Assembly: GCA_951800685.1 (NCBI GenBank)
Contig: CATOJY010000004.1
Coordinates: 1 to 64,000, forward strand
Length of the DNA: 64,000 nucleotides
Reading direction: 5' to 3'
Source of the DNA: an uncultured Lachnospiraceae bacterium
GTDB lineage: Bacteria > Bacillota > Clostridia > Lachnospirales > Lachnospiraceae
The stretch's first letter is position 1, and every line of letters starts with the position of its first letter. The notes beneath the pieces were generated by a model. The model saw only the letters and a program-made list of their open reading frames with translations. It did no database searches and was not told where the DNA came from. Below are positions 15,780 through 24,400 of this stretch, piece after piece. The position numbers were made by a program, and so were the translations under genes.

Positions 15780-18318
15780 GAGTAATCGCCCGGTTCTGGA
15801 GTCTTTGAAGGATATTTCAAATTCTATTTTTAAAGGAGTATACCAGCAGGCTGACAGGACGCTGTTCAGAGTGATCGAGGATAATGAGAAATATAAAGAA
15901 GAAGAGGGAATGGATCGGCAGGGACTCAATGTTGTTTCTTTTCTTGGAGGGAGAGGAAGAGGAAAGACATCAGCGCTGCTTTCCTTTCTTTCATGCTTAA
16001 ACGAACTACAAAAGGAAATTGAATGGAGTAAGTTTAATAAGAATGAAAATAAAAAAATCCAGTTTGTCACGCTGCCTTATATCGATGCCGCGATGCTGGC
16101 CGAAGCAGAGTATGTTATTGATGTCATACTGGCGGAGATGTGGGATCAGTTTGAGGGACATACGAAGCGCAGTGTTAATTCACACAACGCTGAGTTTGAA
16201 AGACTGGAGCGGGATATCAAGCAGCAGTTTATTAATGTCCGGCAGGCGTATCTGCTCTTAAAGGAAAGAGAAGATGGCAAAACGGGATTTCATGAGAAGG
16301 AAGTGCCTGTTCCGAGCGCACTGCATGATTTGGCGGCGAGTATTAATCTAAGGGATGAACTGCAGAAGCTGATAAATGATTATCTCAAAATATTTCAGTA
16401 TGGCAGTTTTGATGGAAAAGGAGAGTGTTATTTAGTCATTGCGATTGATGACGTGGATATGAGTGGTCAGAAGGCCCACTTTATTTTGGAACAGATCAGA
16501 AGATTTCTGCGTGTACAGAAAGTTGTTATTTTTATCACAGCAGATATCGACAGGCTCCAGCAGGGATGTGAAGCCCGCTATCAACAAATTTATACAGAGA
16601 AAGATGACAGACGGAAATTCATTAACGAATATCTGGAAAAGGTTCTGCCATACAATATGCGGATTTATATGCCAGAAATAAGAGAAAAGCATGGGGAGAT
16701 TCCGCTTGATACAGAAGCAAAAAAGATGCTCAATCTGACAAGCGATAATGAAAAAGATATGATTCTGGAATTTATGGCAAAAAAATGCGGCATTTATTTT
16801 GACGGGAATCGGCGAAAAAGGCATTTTCTGCAAAATCAATCAATGCGGAGTATGGTTAATTATTTCGAACAGATTGTGAGGATGGAGGAGGAATGTCTTG
16901 CCTGGCTGAAAATTGATTTAAAAGAAAGAATCATTGAAAGAATACAGGACATAAAGCAAAAGCGTTTCATGCTAGAGCTATTATCAAAGGATTATGAGGA
17001 GATCAATAACTATTTGATCACATATTTGGAAATAGATGATTATGGGTTTTCCCAGAAAAGAGGAATAGGGAAGGAGAAGAGTATGGGACGGGCATTGTGT
17101 GCCTGCCATTCCTATGAAGGAAGCGACGCCCGGAATGCCGAATTTGTAGATGCAGTTATCATGCTGTATTCTATTATTTTAAAACAGGCTGATGAGGATA
17201 CAAGAGAAAGGGTGATTGGAAAGAGCTTATTGGGTGAGTGGGAATATAGTCTGATATCTTCCAATGAAGAGAGTACCTCATTTTGCCAGTCTTTTGATCT
17301 ATTGGGCAGCCTGGATCTAGAGACTGATACTATTAGCGCGGAGGAATTAAAAGGTATTGACGTACAGGAACTTGTGATAAAGATTATAAGAGATAATAAA
17401 GCAGAGATCGTTTCCTGGTTGTGTTCCTTGTTCTATGTTACATTGGACGTAGAGGAGGAAATCGAGTTCGTGCTGCAAGAAATGTATTGGGAACCAGATT
17501 CGGAAGATGAAGGGGACGATTTTACGTGGGATCTCCTCAATATGCAAATTAAAGAGGACATAGATGAAGAGAATTTACCGACGGAAGATATGCCAGTGGA
17601 TCATTCACCAGCAGATGCTTCCTCAGGTGCCGATGAGTATAAGATGAGACTGACAATTAAGTTGAAGCCAATGACGAATGCGCGCAAGAATTATCTGACC
17701 AATGCGTTTAAGGAAGAGGGAGAAATAAAAAGTCAATGTGATGCCCTATTTTTAGGGGTGCTGAGTGCTCTTACGAGATGGCTGGAAGAAAAGAGAGGAG
17801 AAGAGAGACACCAGGTAATAGAGGAAAACCTGTGTAAAGCACTGCTAGATGAAATATTGGCGGAAGCCGGTATTATACCGGAGCGGAACGCTTCATCGGG
17901 AGCGGATGCTGTTTTAGATGAGAATGCCGAAAGGCGGAGTGATACGATAGAGGCAGATGGGCAGGATCATACGCTGATCAGTGTTGAATTACTGTACAGC
18001 ATTGGTAAAGTTCTTTCGAATCAGGTGCGGACCTATGAGTTTGATGAGAAAGAAGCATACAGAATGCTGCAGTCGAGCTACCAGCTAGTTAAGAAGGAAC
18101 TGCATAAGCGGGATGCATATTTTAATAAACTCCAAATAAAAACAAATTTTGAGGACAAGTTTGAGCACAGTCTGCCAGCGAAAGTGTTATTATTACCGGA
18201 TTTTCTAGGTCAGGTAGAACGAAAAAAATTTGAAATGCGGCTGGGAGAACTTCTGATGGAATACCGGGGTAAGACAACGGTATTGCAGAAATCAATGACG
18301 AGGGCAGCATTGTCATAA
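15736..18318 (+). CDS. rdrA: RdrA-like P-loop ATPase of a RADAR-type defence system
   Basis: 860 residues. Walker A is GGRGRGKT at residues 71-78; Walker B is VIAIDDVD with Asp238-Asp239, followed by IFITADIDRLQQ, a sensor-like segment. This layout fits the KAP/STAND-like AAA+ ATPase RdrA, usually around 900 residues. RdrA forms ring assemblies that cooperate with the deaminase RdrB. The C-terminal half is helical, interrupted at residues ~590-630 by an acidic, Pro/Ser-containing linker. AAGGGAGA at 15721-15728 supports ATG 15736. It overlaps the TPR gene by 44 bases and is 14 bases from the deaminase gene. Identification rests mainly on the pairing with an ADA-fold protein of RdrB size. Confidence 0.8.
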   Translation: MEQERKKEGTITLRESNRPVLESLKDISNSIFKGVYQQADRTLFRVIEDNEKYKEEEGMDRQGLNVVSFLGGRGRGKTSALLSFLSCLNELQKEIEWSKFNKNENKKIQFVTLPYIDAAMLAEAEYVIDVILAEMWDQFEGHTKRSVNSHNAEFERLERDIKQQFINVRQAYLLLKEREDGKTGFHEKEVPVPSALHDLAASINLRDELQKLINDYLKIFQYGSFDGKGECYLVIAIDDVDMSGQKAHFILEQIRRFLRVQKVVIFITADIDRLQQGCEARYQQIYTEKDDRRKFINEYLEKVLPYNMRIYMPEIREKHGEIPLDTEAKKMLNLTSDNEKDMILEFMAKKCGIYFDGNRRKRHFLQNQSMRSMVNYFEQIVRMEEECLAWLKIDLKERIIERIQDIKQKRFMLELLSKDYEEINNYLITYLEIDDYGFSQKRGIGKEKSMGRALCACHSYEGSDARNAEFVDAVIMLYSIILKQADEDTRERVIGKSLLGEWEYSLISSNEESTSFCQSFDLLGSLDLETDTISAEELKGIDVQELVIKIIRDNKAEIVSWLCSLFYVTLDVEEEIEFVLQEMYWEPDSEDEGDDFTWDLLNMQIKEDIDEENLPTEDMPVDHSPADASSGADEYKMRLTIKLKPMTNARKNYLTNAFKEEGEIKSQCDALFLGVLSALTRWLEEKRGEERHQVIEENLCKALLDEILAEAGIIPERNASSGADAVLDENAERRSDTIEADGQDHTLISVELLYSIGKVLSNQVRTYEFDEKEAYRMLQSSYQLVKKELHKRDAYFNKLQIKTNFEDKFEHSLPAKVLLLPDFLGQVERKKFEMRLGELLMEYRGKTTVLQKSMTRAALS

Positions 18319-18332
18319 TTGAGGTACGCAAG

Positions 18333-21179
18333 ATGGATAACATACGCAACGTATTACGGATTCTTTTCCGCCACACATCATCACAGGAAGTTCTGGATCA
18401 GAACAGTAATTATCCGTATGTCAACAAGAAGAGCTTCATGAAGCTTGCCAATGTGTATATGGCACAGTATTCGAATAATGAGATAGAGAATATGTTTCAT
18501 TATCTGAGTTCTGAATTTGAATGGCATAATAACAAGATGCGTAGCAGAGCTGCTTTGTGCGGACAGCGGGAAGTCAATGCATTTGATGCGTTACTTCTTT
18601 TTGTAGATAACGTTCTGGTGGAAGAGAACGGAGTTCCCCTGTGTTGTTATGAACATTTGCTCCGTTGGCGTGAAATGACGGTTGAGCTGGATGAGGATCT
18701 GTTTACGACGGCTTTTTTCGCACAAAAAGATCTGCAATGCTCCATATCACACAGAAGTTTTTTCTGGCCTCCGGTCATAGGACACAATAATAAGTCTCTG
18801 AACCGGCTTATGGCACATGGTGTTGCGGAGAATCATTTCCACCTTAAAGGATCCGCGCCGCTATTCCACCTATCGTGGTGCAGCATGATGATGGACGTCT
18901 GCAACAAAGATTTTAAGAAAATGTTTGATTTCTGCGATGATAACAGGATGTATCTGAATATTAATTATCGGGTCAAATATGTAGATACAACACTGTACAT
19001 CGCATATCTGCAGGCGGCGTTGATCAGATTGTATCTGTTTGCCTGTCTGGTGGGAGAACCCTTTATACTGGATCGGGAGTATGTGGAGTATTCCATGATC
19101 AAACCATATCTGAAGCTGCCGCTTGACGATCAGGATGACGGGAGAAGACTGCATGAGAAAGTCCGTCTGGAAGACTATAGAGACAAGTTTGACTCTGTGG
19201 AGAGCTATCAGAGGATCATGTGGTATATCCTTAGGGAGGAAGTGGAGGAACTTTTGCATGACCACCAGATGCTGCAGTATTCCCTGGGGAAGATACAGAA
19301 TAAGATTCGGTATATGCAGAGCCAATATGCGCCAGATGAACTGGATTATACGATCTGCCGAAGGCATTTGTCTAAAAACCCTGACAGGCATCTGAATGAG
19401 GTGATCAGTGGTGAGCGCTGGTTTTTGTATGAGATTTTCAAAAAAATCTATTCGGAAGATGAAAGTTTTCTCTACAATACGAAGCTGTTTTATGCATATT
19501 TACTGGTCAAGGAAAGTATACGTGCAGAATTGATTCAGGTAAATCATAATGTAGGATTCCAGAATTTCCTGCTGTATCAGAACAGGAAAGAGTCCTTTGT
19601 CGAAAACACGCCGTTTGAAGAAGTCTATTTGAGAATGGCAGTGAGGGATACCATATTAAATCAACATATTACGAAACTGGAAGCGCGGATCACACCGAAA
19701 GACAGCGTGGAGAAAATAAGGAGTTCTATTGAAAAAAACGATAAGACAATCCTGGCATTAGAGACGAGTAAGGAGAAGAGAAAAAAATTACAGGACAAAT
19801 TTTTCTACGTGTGCCATTTTATTAAGGAAAAGGATTTCGCATTAGAGAAACTGGATTCAATGCAGGGAAAGCTGTCACAGTTTGAAGCATATTGCAGACA
19901 TGATAAAATTCGGAGGGATGTAAAAAAGCAGGCACATGCTATCCTGGAATTCCGGCGCAAATATGAGAAGCTGGGACAACGGATCAGAGGGATAGATGCA
20001 AGTTCTGAAGAGATCGTATGCCGGCCGGAAGTGTTTGCGCAGGCCTTCCGGTTTCTGAGGAATAGAGCTGTCAGTCACATAGATCACATCACAGGAGTGG
20101 TACGGCAGATGCCGGATTTGTGTATTACGTATCATGTTGGAGAAGATTTTCTGGATCTTATCGATGGGCTGCGTGCGATTGATGAAGCGGTATCATTTCT
20201 GAATATGCGGTGTGGTGATCGTCTTGGACATGCCCTGGCATTGGGTGTGGATGTAGACGAGTGGTATGCGTCTAAGTCAGGCCGGATACTGATCACGCAG
20301 ATGGATTATCTTGATAATCTGGTCTGGCTGTACTCTATCATTCGCAAATACCGCATCGAGGGTTGTGAGGACGCAATGCATTATATCGAGAAAAGATATG
20401 ATGAATACTTCCGCATTATCTATCTGAACAACATGGATGAGGCGTATTATTCCATGGTAGTGGAAGATGCAGTGAAGTACTATGATGAGAGAAAGATTCA
20501 GAATATGTATGGCAATAAGACGTGCCTGTTCCCCATCAATACCTATTATGACTCCTGGAAACTCCGCGGAGATAATCCAGAATATTTCAGGAAAGGATTT
20601 TTTGATCTGGAGGCGAGTACCAGAACGGAATGGGACGAGTACGGTATCAACAAAGAGTTTCCGGAAAACTACCGGATCCGGTATAATCCAGAAGCCGCCT
20701 ATCTCTACCACATGTACCACTATAATCCCAGAATCAAACGGGAGGGAAATAAATGTGTGGAGATCAAGGTGAATCTATCTATCATAAAGGCGGTTAGGAA
20801 AGTACAGAAGAAATTACAATGGGTGGTTGCACAGAAGGGAATTGGCATAGAGACGAATCCTTCCTCGAATGCGCTGATCGGCACATTTAAGAGATATGAT
20901 AAGCATCCCATCCAGAACTGGTATAACAATGGTCTGGTCACCGACCATAAGCAGCTGGCAGAAGCGCCGCAGATCCAGGTGTCGATCAATACAGATGATC
21001 AGGGAGTTTTTGCCACTTACATTGAGAATGAGTATGCCTACCTGGCGCTGGCGCTGGAGAAGATGAGGGATGAGGATGGGAATCCCAAATACAGCAGGAC
21101 CATTATTTATGAGTGGATAGACAATATCCGCAGGATGGGGTTGGCGCAGAGCTTTGAGGAGGCGGATCTTCATGATTAA
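18333..21179 (+). CDS. rdrB: RdrB-like adenosine deaminase of a RADAR-type defence system
   Basis: 948 residues, far longer than housekeeping adenosine deaminase (~350). All ADA motifs are present in order: metal ligands His168 and His170 (ENHFHLKGS), His601 with catalytic Glu604 (YHVGED), His633 (DRLGHALALG), the ETNPSSN block at 840-846 and Asp888-Asp889 (SINTDDQG). About 430 residues separate the first His pair from the third His, against about 200 in normal ADA; the excess includes a lysine/glutamate-rich helical stretch around residues 445-560. RADAR RdrB deaminates adenine nucleotides (RNA adenosine, ATP to ITP) and builds a large shell contacting RdrA. The gene follows rdrA by 14 bases and ends in a terminator. 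Confidence 0.85.
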   Translation: MDNIRNVLRILFRHTSSQEVLDQNSNYPYVNKKSFMKLANVYMAQYSNNEIENMFHYLSSEFEWHNNKMRSRAALCGQREVNAFDALLLFVDNVLVEENGVPLCCYEHLLRWREMTVELDEDLFTTAFFAQKDLQCSISHRSFFWPPVIGHNNKSLNRLMAHGVAENHFHLKGSAPLFHLSWCSMMMDVCNKDFKKMFDFCDDNRMYLNINYRVKYVDTTLYIAYLQAALIRLYLFACLVGEPFILDREYVEYSMIKPYLKLPLDDQDDGRRLHEKVRLEDYRDKFDSVESYQRIMWYILREEVEELLHDHQMLQYSLGKIQNKIRYMQSQYAPDELDYTICRRHLSKNPDRHLNEVISGERWFLYEIFKKIYSEDESFLYNTKLFYAYLLVKESIRAELIQVNHNVGFQNFLLYQNRKESFVENTPFEEVYLRMAVRDTILNQHITKLEARITPKDSVEKIRSSIEKNDKTILALETSKEKRKKLQDKFFYVCHFIKEKDFALEKLDSMQGKLSQFEAYCRHDKIRRDVKKQAHAILEFRRKYEKLGQRIRGIDASSEEIVCRPEVFAQAFRFLRNRAVSHIDHITGVVRQMPDLCITYHVGEDFLDLIDGLRAIDEAVSFLNMRCGDRLGHALALGVDVDEWYASKSGRILITQMDYLDNLVWLYSIIRKYRIEGCEDAMHYIEKRYDEYFRIIYLNNMDEAYYSMVVEDAVKYYDERKIQNMYGNKTCLFPINTYYDSWKLRGDNPEYFRKGFFDLEASTRTEWDEYGINKEFPENYRIRYNPEAAYLYHMYHYNPRIKREGNKCVEIKVNLSIIKAVRKVQKKLQWVVAQKGIGIETNPSSNALIGTFKRYDKHPIQNWYNNGLVTDHKQLAEAPQIQVSINTDDQGVFATYIENEYAYLALALEKMRDEDGNPKYSRTIIYEWIDNIRRMGLAQSFEEADLHD

Positions 21180-21190
21180 CAGTATATCAT

Positions 21191-21229
21191 CGCAGAATAA
21201 CGATACCACGTTATTTTGCGGTGTTTTTC
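21191..21229 (+). terminator. Rho-independent terminator closing the RADAR-like operon
   Basis: A 12-bp stem (CGCAGAATAACG / CGTTATTTTGCG, one G-T wobble) with loop ATACCA is followed by GTGTTTTTCTTT. It starts 12 bases after the rdrB stop codon, so the defence genes form their own transcription unit at the 3' end. Confidence 0.85.
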
Positions 21230-21251
21230 TTTGTATAAAAATTGGGAATGA

Positions 21252-21280
21252 TTTACATAACTTTTTACTAGAAATATTTA
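21252..21280 (+). promoter_or_regulatory. Possible promoter of the glucosaminidase gene
   Basis: TTTACA (21252-21257), 17 bases, TATTTA (21275-21280) in a very A+T-rich stretch. Other -10-like hexamers (TATTAT 21291-21296) are close by, so the exact site is uncertain. Confidence 0.35.
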
Positions 21281-21317
21281 AAAAATATGGTATTATGATT
21301 ATTGCAGGTAGACATAA

Positions 21318-21394
21318 CATTCCGGCAAAAGTTCCAAAGCAATTTCAGCCCATCGGTCTGCAGTAAAATGAGACCAGGATAATATGGCCGGATG
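21318..21394 (+). other. Possible structured 5' leader RNA of the glucosaminidase gene
   Basis: CATTCCGGC (21318-21326) can pair with GCCGGATG (21387-21394) with one bulged base, enclosing about 60 bases that include a second small stem GGTCT/AGACC (21355-21359, 21371-21375). The element lies 35 bases before the coding start. I could not match it to a riboswitch class; it may be a chance fold. Confidence 0.3.
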
Positions 21395-21428
21395 CAACTA
21401 ATACACAGAAAGGCTCTAGTGATGGAGA

Positions 21429-24400
21429 ATGGTATCTACTTCTATGATCAAAGGACAACATAGTAAAATATTTCGTTACCTGGCCGGTTTCCTCTGTCTT
21501 GTCCTGTGCTTGACAAGCAGTCCAGTACAGGTGTCTGCGGCAGATGTCTCTATAACGGACGGGATTGGTACAATAGGGAATATAGCGAGTGGAGATGAAC
21601 TGAACAACATAGATGTACCCTCGGACAGCGGCGCCCCAAATGATAGTGGAAATTCGAATGGGCCGGCAGGCGAAGATGAAAATTTGGACACTGATAATTC
21701 TGATTCTACCGAGGGTGATCCTGGTGATGATGGTACAGAAGATGGCAAGCCGGAAAATCCAGATGAAGGGGAGGATGGCAGTGGGGAGCAAAGCGATGCG
21801 GAAAATCCTGGAGCTGGAGATGTTGACAATGCGGATGGCGATTCTGAGGATACAGAGAATTCTGATCCAGATCAAGGGAATACGGAAACCGGTGACGCAG
21901 ACAATGCGGAACCGGATCTTGATGATGCCCAGGAGGACCAGAACCTTTCGGATGACATTTCTGACAGTGAACTTGATGTAGATAGTGTTTCCGGGAACGA
22001 TTTGTCGTCTGTTTCTGAAAATGATCTATCCTCTGTCTCTGAGAACAGCCTGGATGAAGAACGTGCAGTTATGATCGATGCGGCGGAGGAAGCCTTTCTG
22101 GGGCTGCTTTCTGAGAAAAATCTGATGGCGCTTCTCTATCATACGGACACGTACAATGTGTGCAGCGAACCGGCGGAGGAAAGTGAGAGCGATGCGCTGC
22201 TTGAAATTGGCCAGACATTGTATATGAGAGGGATCAAGATTACAGAGGACGATGTATGGTATGAAGTACAGTTCTGGCTGAATGGCGTAGAAGGTACGGG
22301 TTATGTACAGAACTATTATCTGGCATATTCGGATGAAGACTGGCTCGCGTGGGAGGAGGAGTATCTGTTTCCGATTCTGGAAACGGGGGAGGAATATGGA
22401 ATCTCCGCCTATGGGATGCAGTCTTCCTCTAGGATGCCGTATAGTGTAAACACTTCTGATATCTCGGCTTTTCCGGCCTCTTATCAGAGTGCGCTCAGAA
22501 GCCTGAAAAATGCACATCCTAACTGGACTTTCGTACCCATGAAAACAGGATTGGATTTCAATACAGTGATATCAAAAGAAATGGGTCTCAAAAGCCTGAT
22601 TCAGAAGACGACAAGTAATGTCTCTAAAGGATGGGTAGGAGACATATGTCCAGCTGAAAAAGGCTGGTATTATGCGACCAGACCTGCAGTACAATATTTT
22701 ATGGATCCGCGTAACTTCCTGACAGAGACTTATATTTTCCAGTTTGAGCAGCTAACGTTTAACGCTTCTTATCACACACAGTCAGCGGTACAGACCTTTT
22801 TGAATACAACGTTTATGAAAGGCATACTGCCGGACGATTCCGCGAAGCGTACTTATGCCCAGGCGTTTTATGAGATTGGAAAGAAGAGACGGCTAAGTCC
22901 TATTCATCTTGCATCCCGCGTATACCAGGAACAGGGGCAGGGGACTTCTGGATTGATTTCCGGTAAATATCCAGGTTATGAAGGATATTACAATTTCTTT
23001 AACGTAGACGTCTATGGGGCTTCCACAGCAGAGAAAATTACAAGAGGACTGACTTACGCGAAAAGTAAGGGCTGGAATACCCGCTATAAATCTCTTGAGG
23101 GAGGCGCCGCGACAATCGGCAATAATTACATTCTTAAGTATCAGGACACGCTCTATCTGGAGAAATTCAATGTAGATAAGAACAGTCCTTACGGGCTTTA
23201 TGAGCATCAATACATGCAGAATATCCAGGCGCCTACCAGTGAGGCTTCCAGCACGAAAAAAATGTATACCAGTGCAGGTACATTAAACTCGGCGTTTGTA
23301 TTTAAGATTCCAGTATACAATAATATGCCGAATGACAGCGGCGTGGAGGAACCAGAGGAACCGGAACCAGAACTGCCGCCTGTGCTGAAATTGAATAAAA
23401 CGGCGCTGAAATTGGATCGGAGCAAAGCCAGCGATTATGAGGTTGGTCAGCAATTAAGGCTGTATGCCGATGGTATTGAGGTGACGGATTTTGAAGCGCA
23501 TCCGGCAGCTGCGGCAGAAGATCTTGCTCTGGCAGCAGATTCGCCTGAGAAAGTCAAATGGACCAGCAGCGATGAAGCCGTCGTGAAAGTTGTCATTGAG
23601 AATGGACAAGTTATGGTCAGGGCAGTGGATAAAGCGCACGGAGGAAAACCGGGGGAAGCTACTGTTACGGCGTCCTACAAAGACGTAGAGATATCCTGTA
23701 AAGTGACAGTGCAGGCTTCTTTACAAAGTATTTCTCTGGATAAGACAAAGATTGCACTCCGCAGGCCGGATACGGTGGTGGAAGATGTTACAGGACTTAG
23801 TGTGGCAGAGAGGGCAGAGAATAAAGATACGGAAGTGTTGCAGGTGTCGTTTGACCCTGATGATACTACGTCGAACAAGACAATTGTGTGGACCTCGTCT
23901 AATACCAGGGTAGCAAAGGTCACGGTTATTGCGAATCCAGACGATCCGACGGATTGTTCCAGGGCCACTGTGACTGCAGTGGGCAAAGGAGAGGCTGTAA
24001 TTACAGCAAAGGCCTCGAAGGCAGGGGTAAGTCCAGTCAGGACAGCTGCTTGCAATGTAAAGGTGAGCGCACCGATTTACCAGGCGGCATTATCCAATCC
24101 GAATGCGAAAGAGACGGATTCGGAAGAGCGGACGACACTTCTGGCAGGACAGAGTGTGAATCTGGCAGCAGAGTACTGGCCGAAGGACACCACGTCTGAT
24201 ACACAGGTGTCCTGGAGCAGTTCTAATGAAAAGGTCGCTATTGTCAGGAATGGCAGAGTGGAAGCAAAGAGCAAAGGAACAGCTGTGATCACAGCGAAGG
24301 TGGCAGGGTGTGCGCAAGGGTATACAGCGAAGCATACCATTGCAGTGGAAGAATGCTATGTTGCCTTTATGAAAGAAAATGGTGACCCTGATAATAGTAA

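Noticed and set aside
15736-21179. Housekeeping adenosine/AMP deaminase with an unrelated ATPase neighbour
   Set aside because: The deaminase is 948 residues, almost three times normal ADA, has large inserts and is co-transcribed with a P-loop ATPase of RdrA size; RADAR explains this better.
21154-21366. Small plus-strand frame (70 codons) after rdrB
   Set aside because: It overlaps the end of rdrB and runs through the terminator hairpin at 21191-21229, so it would be poorly transcribed; no family resemblance.
21301-21428. c-di-GMP (GEMM) or c-di-AMP (ydaO) riboswitch in the leader of the glucosaminidase gene
   Set aside because: A CCGGCAAA and nearby AAAGC looked suggestive, but the conserved core blocks of either class are absent. 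Only a generic stem is supported.
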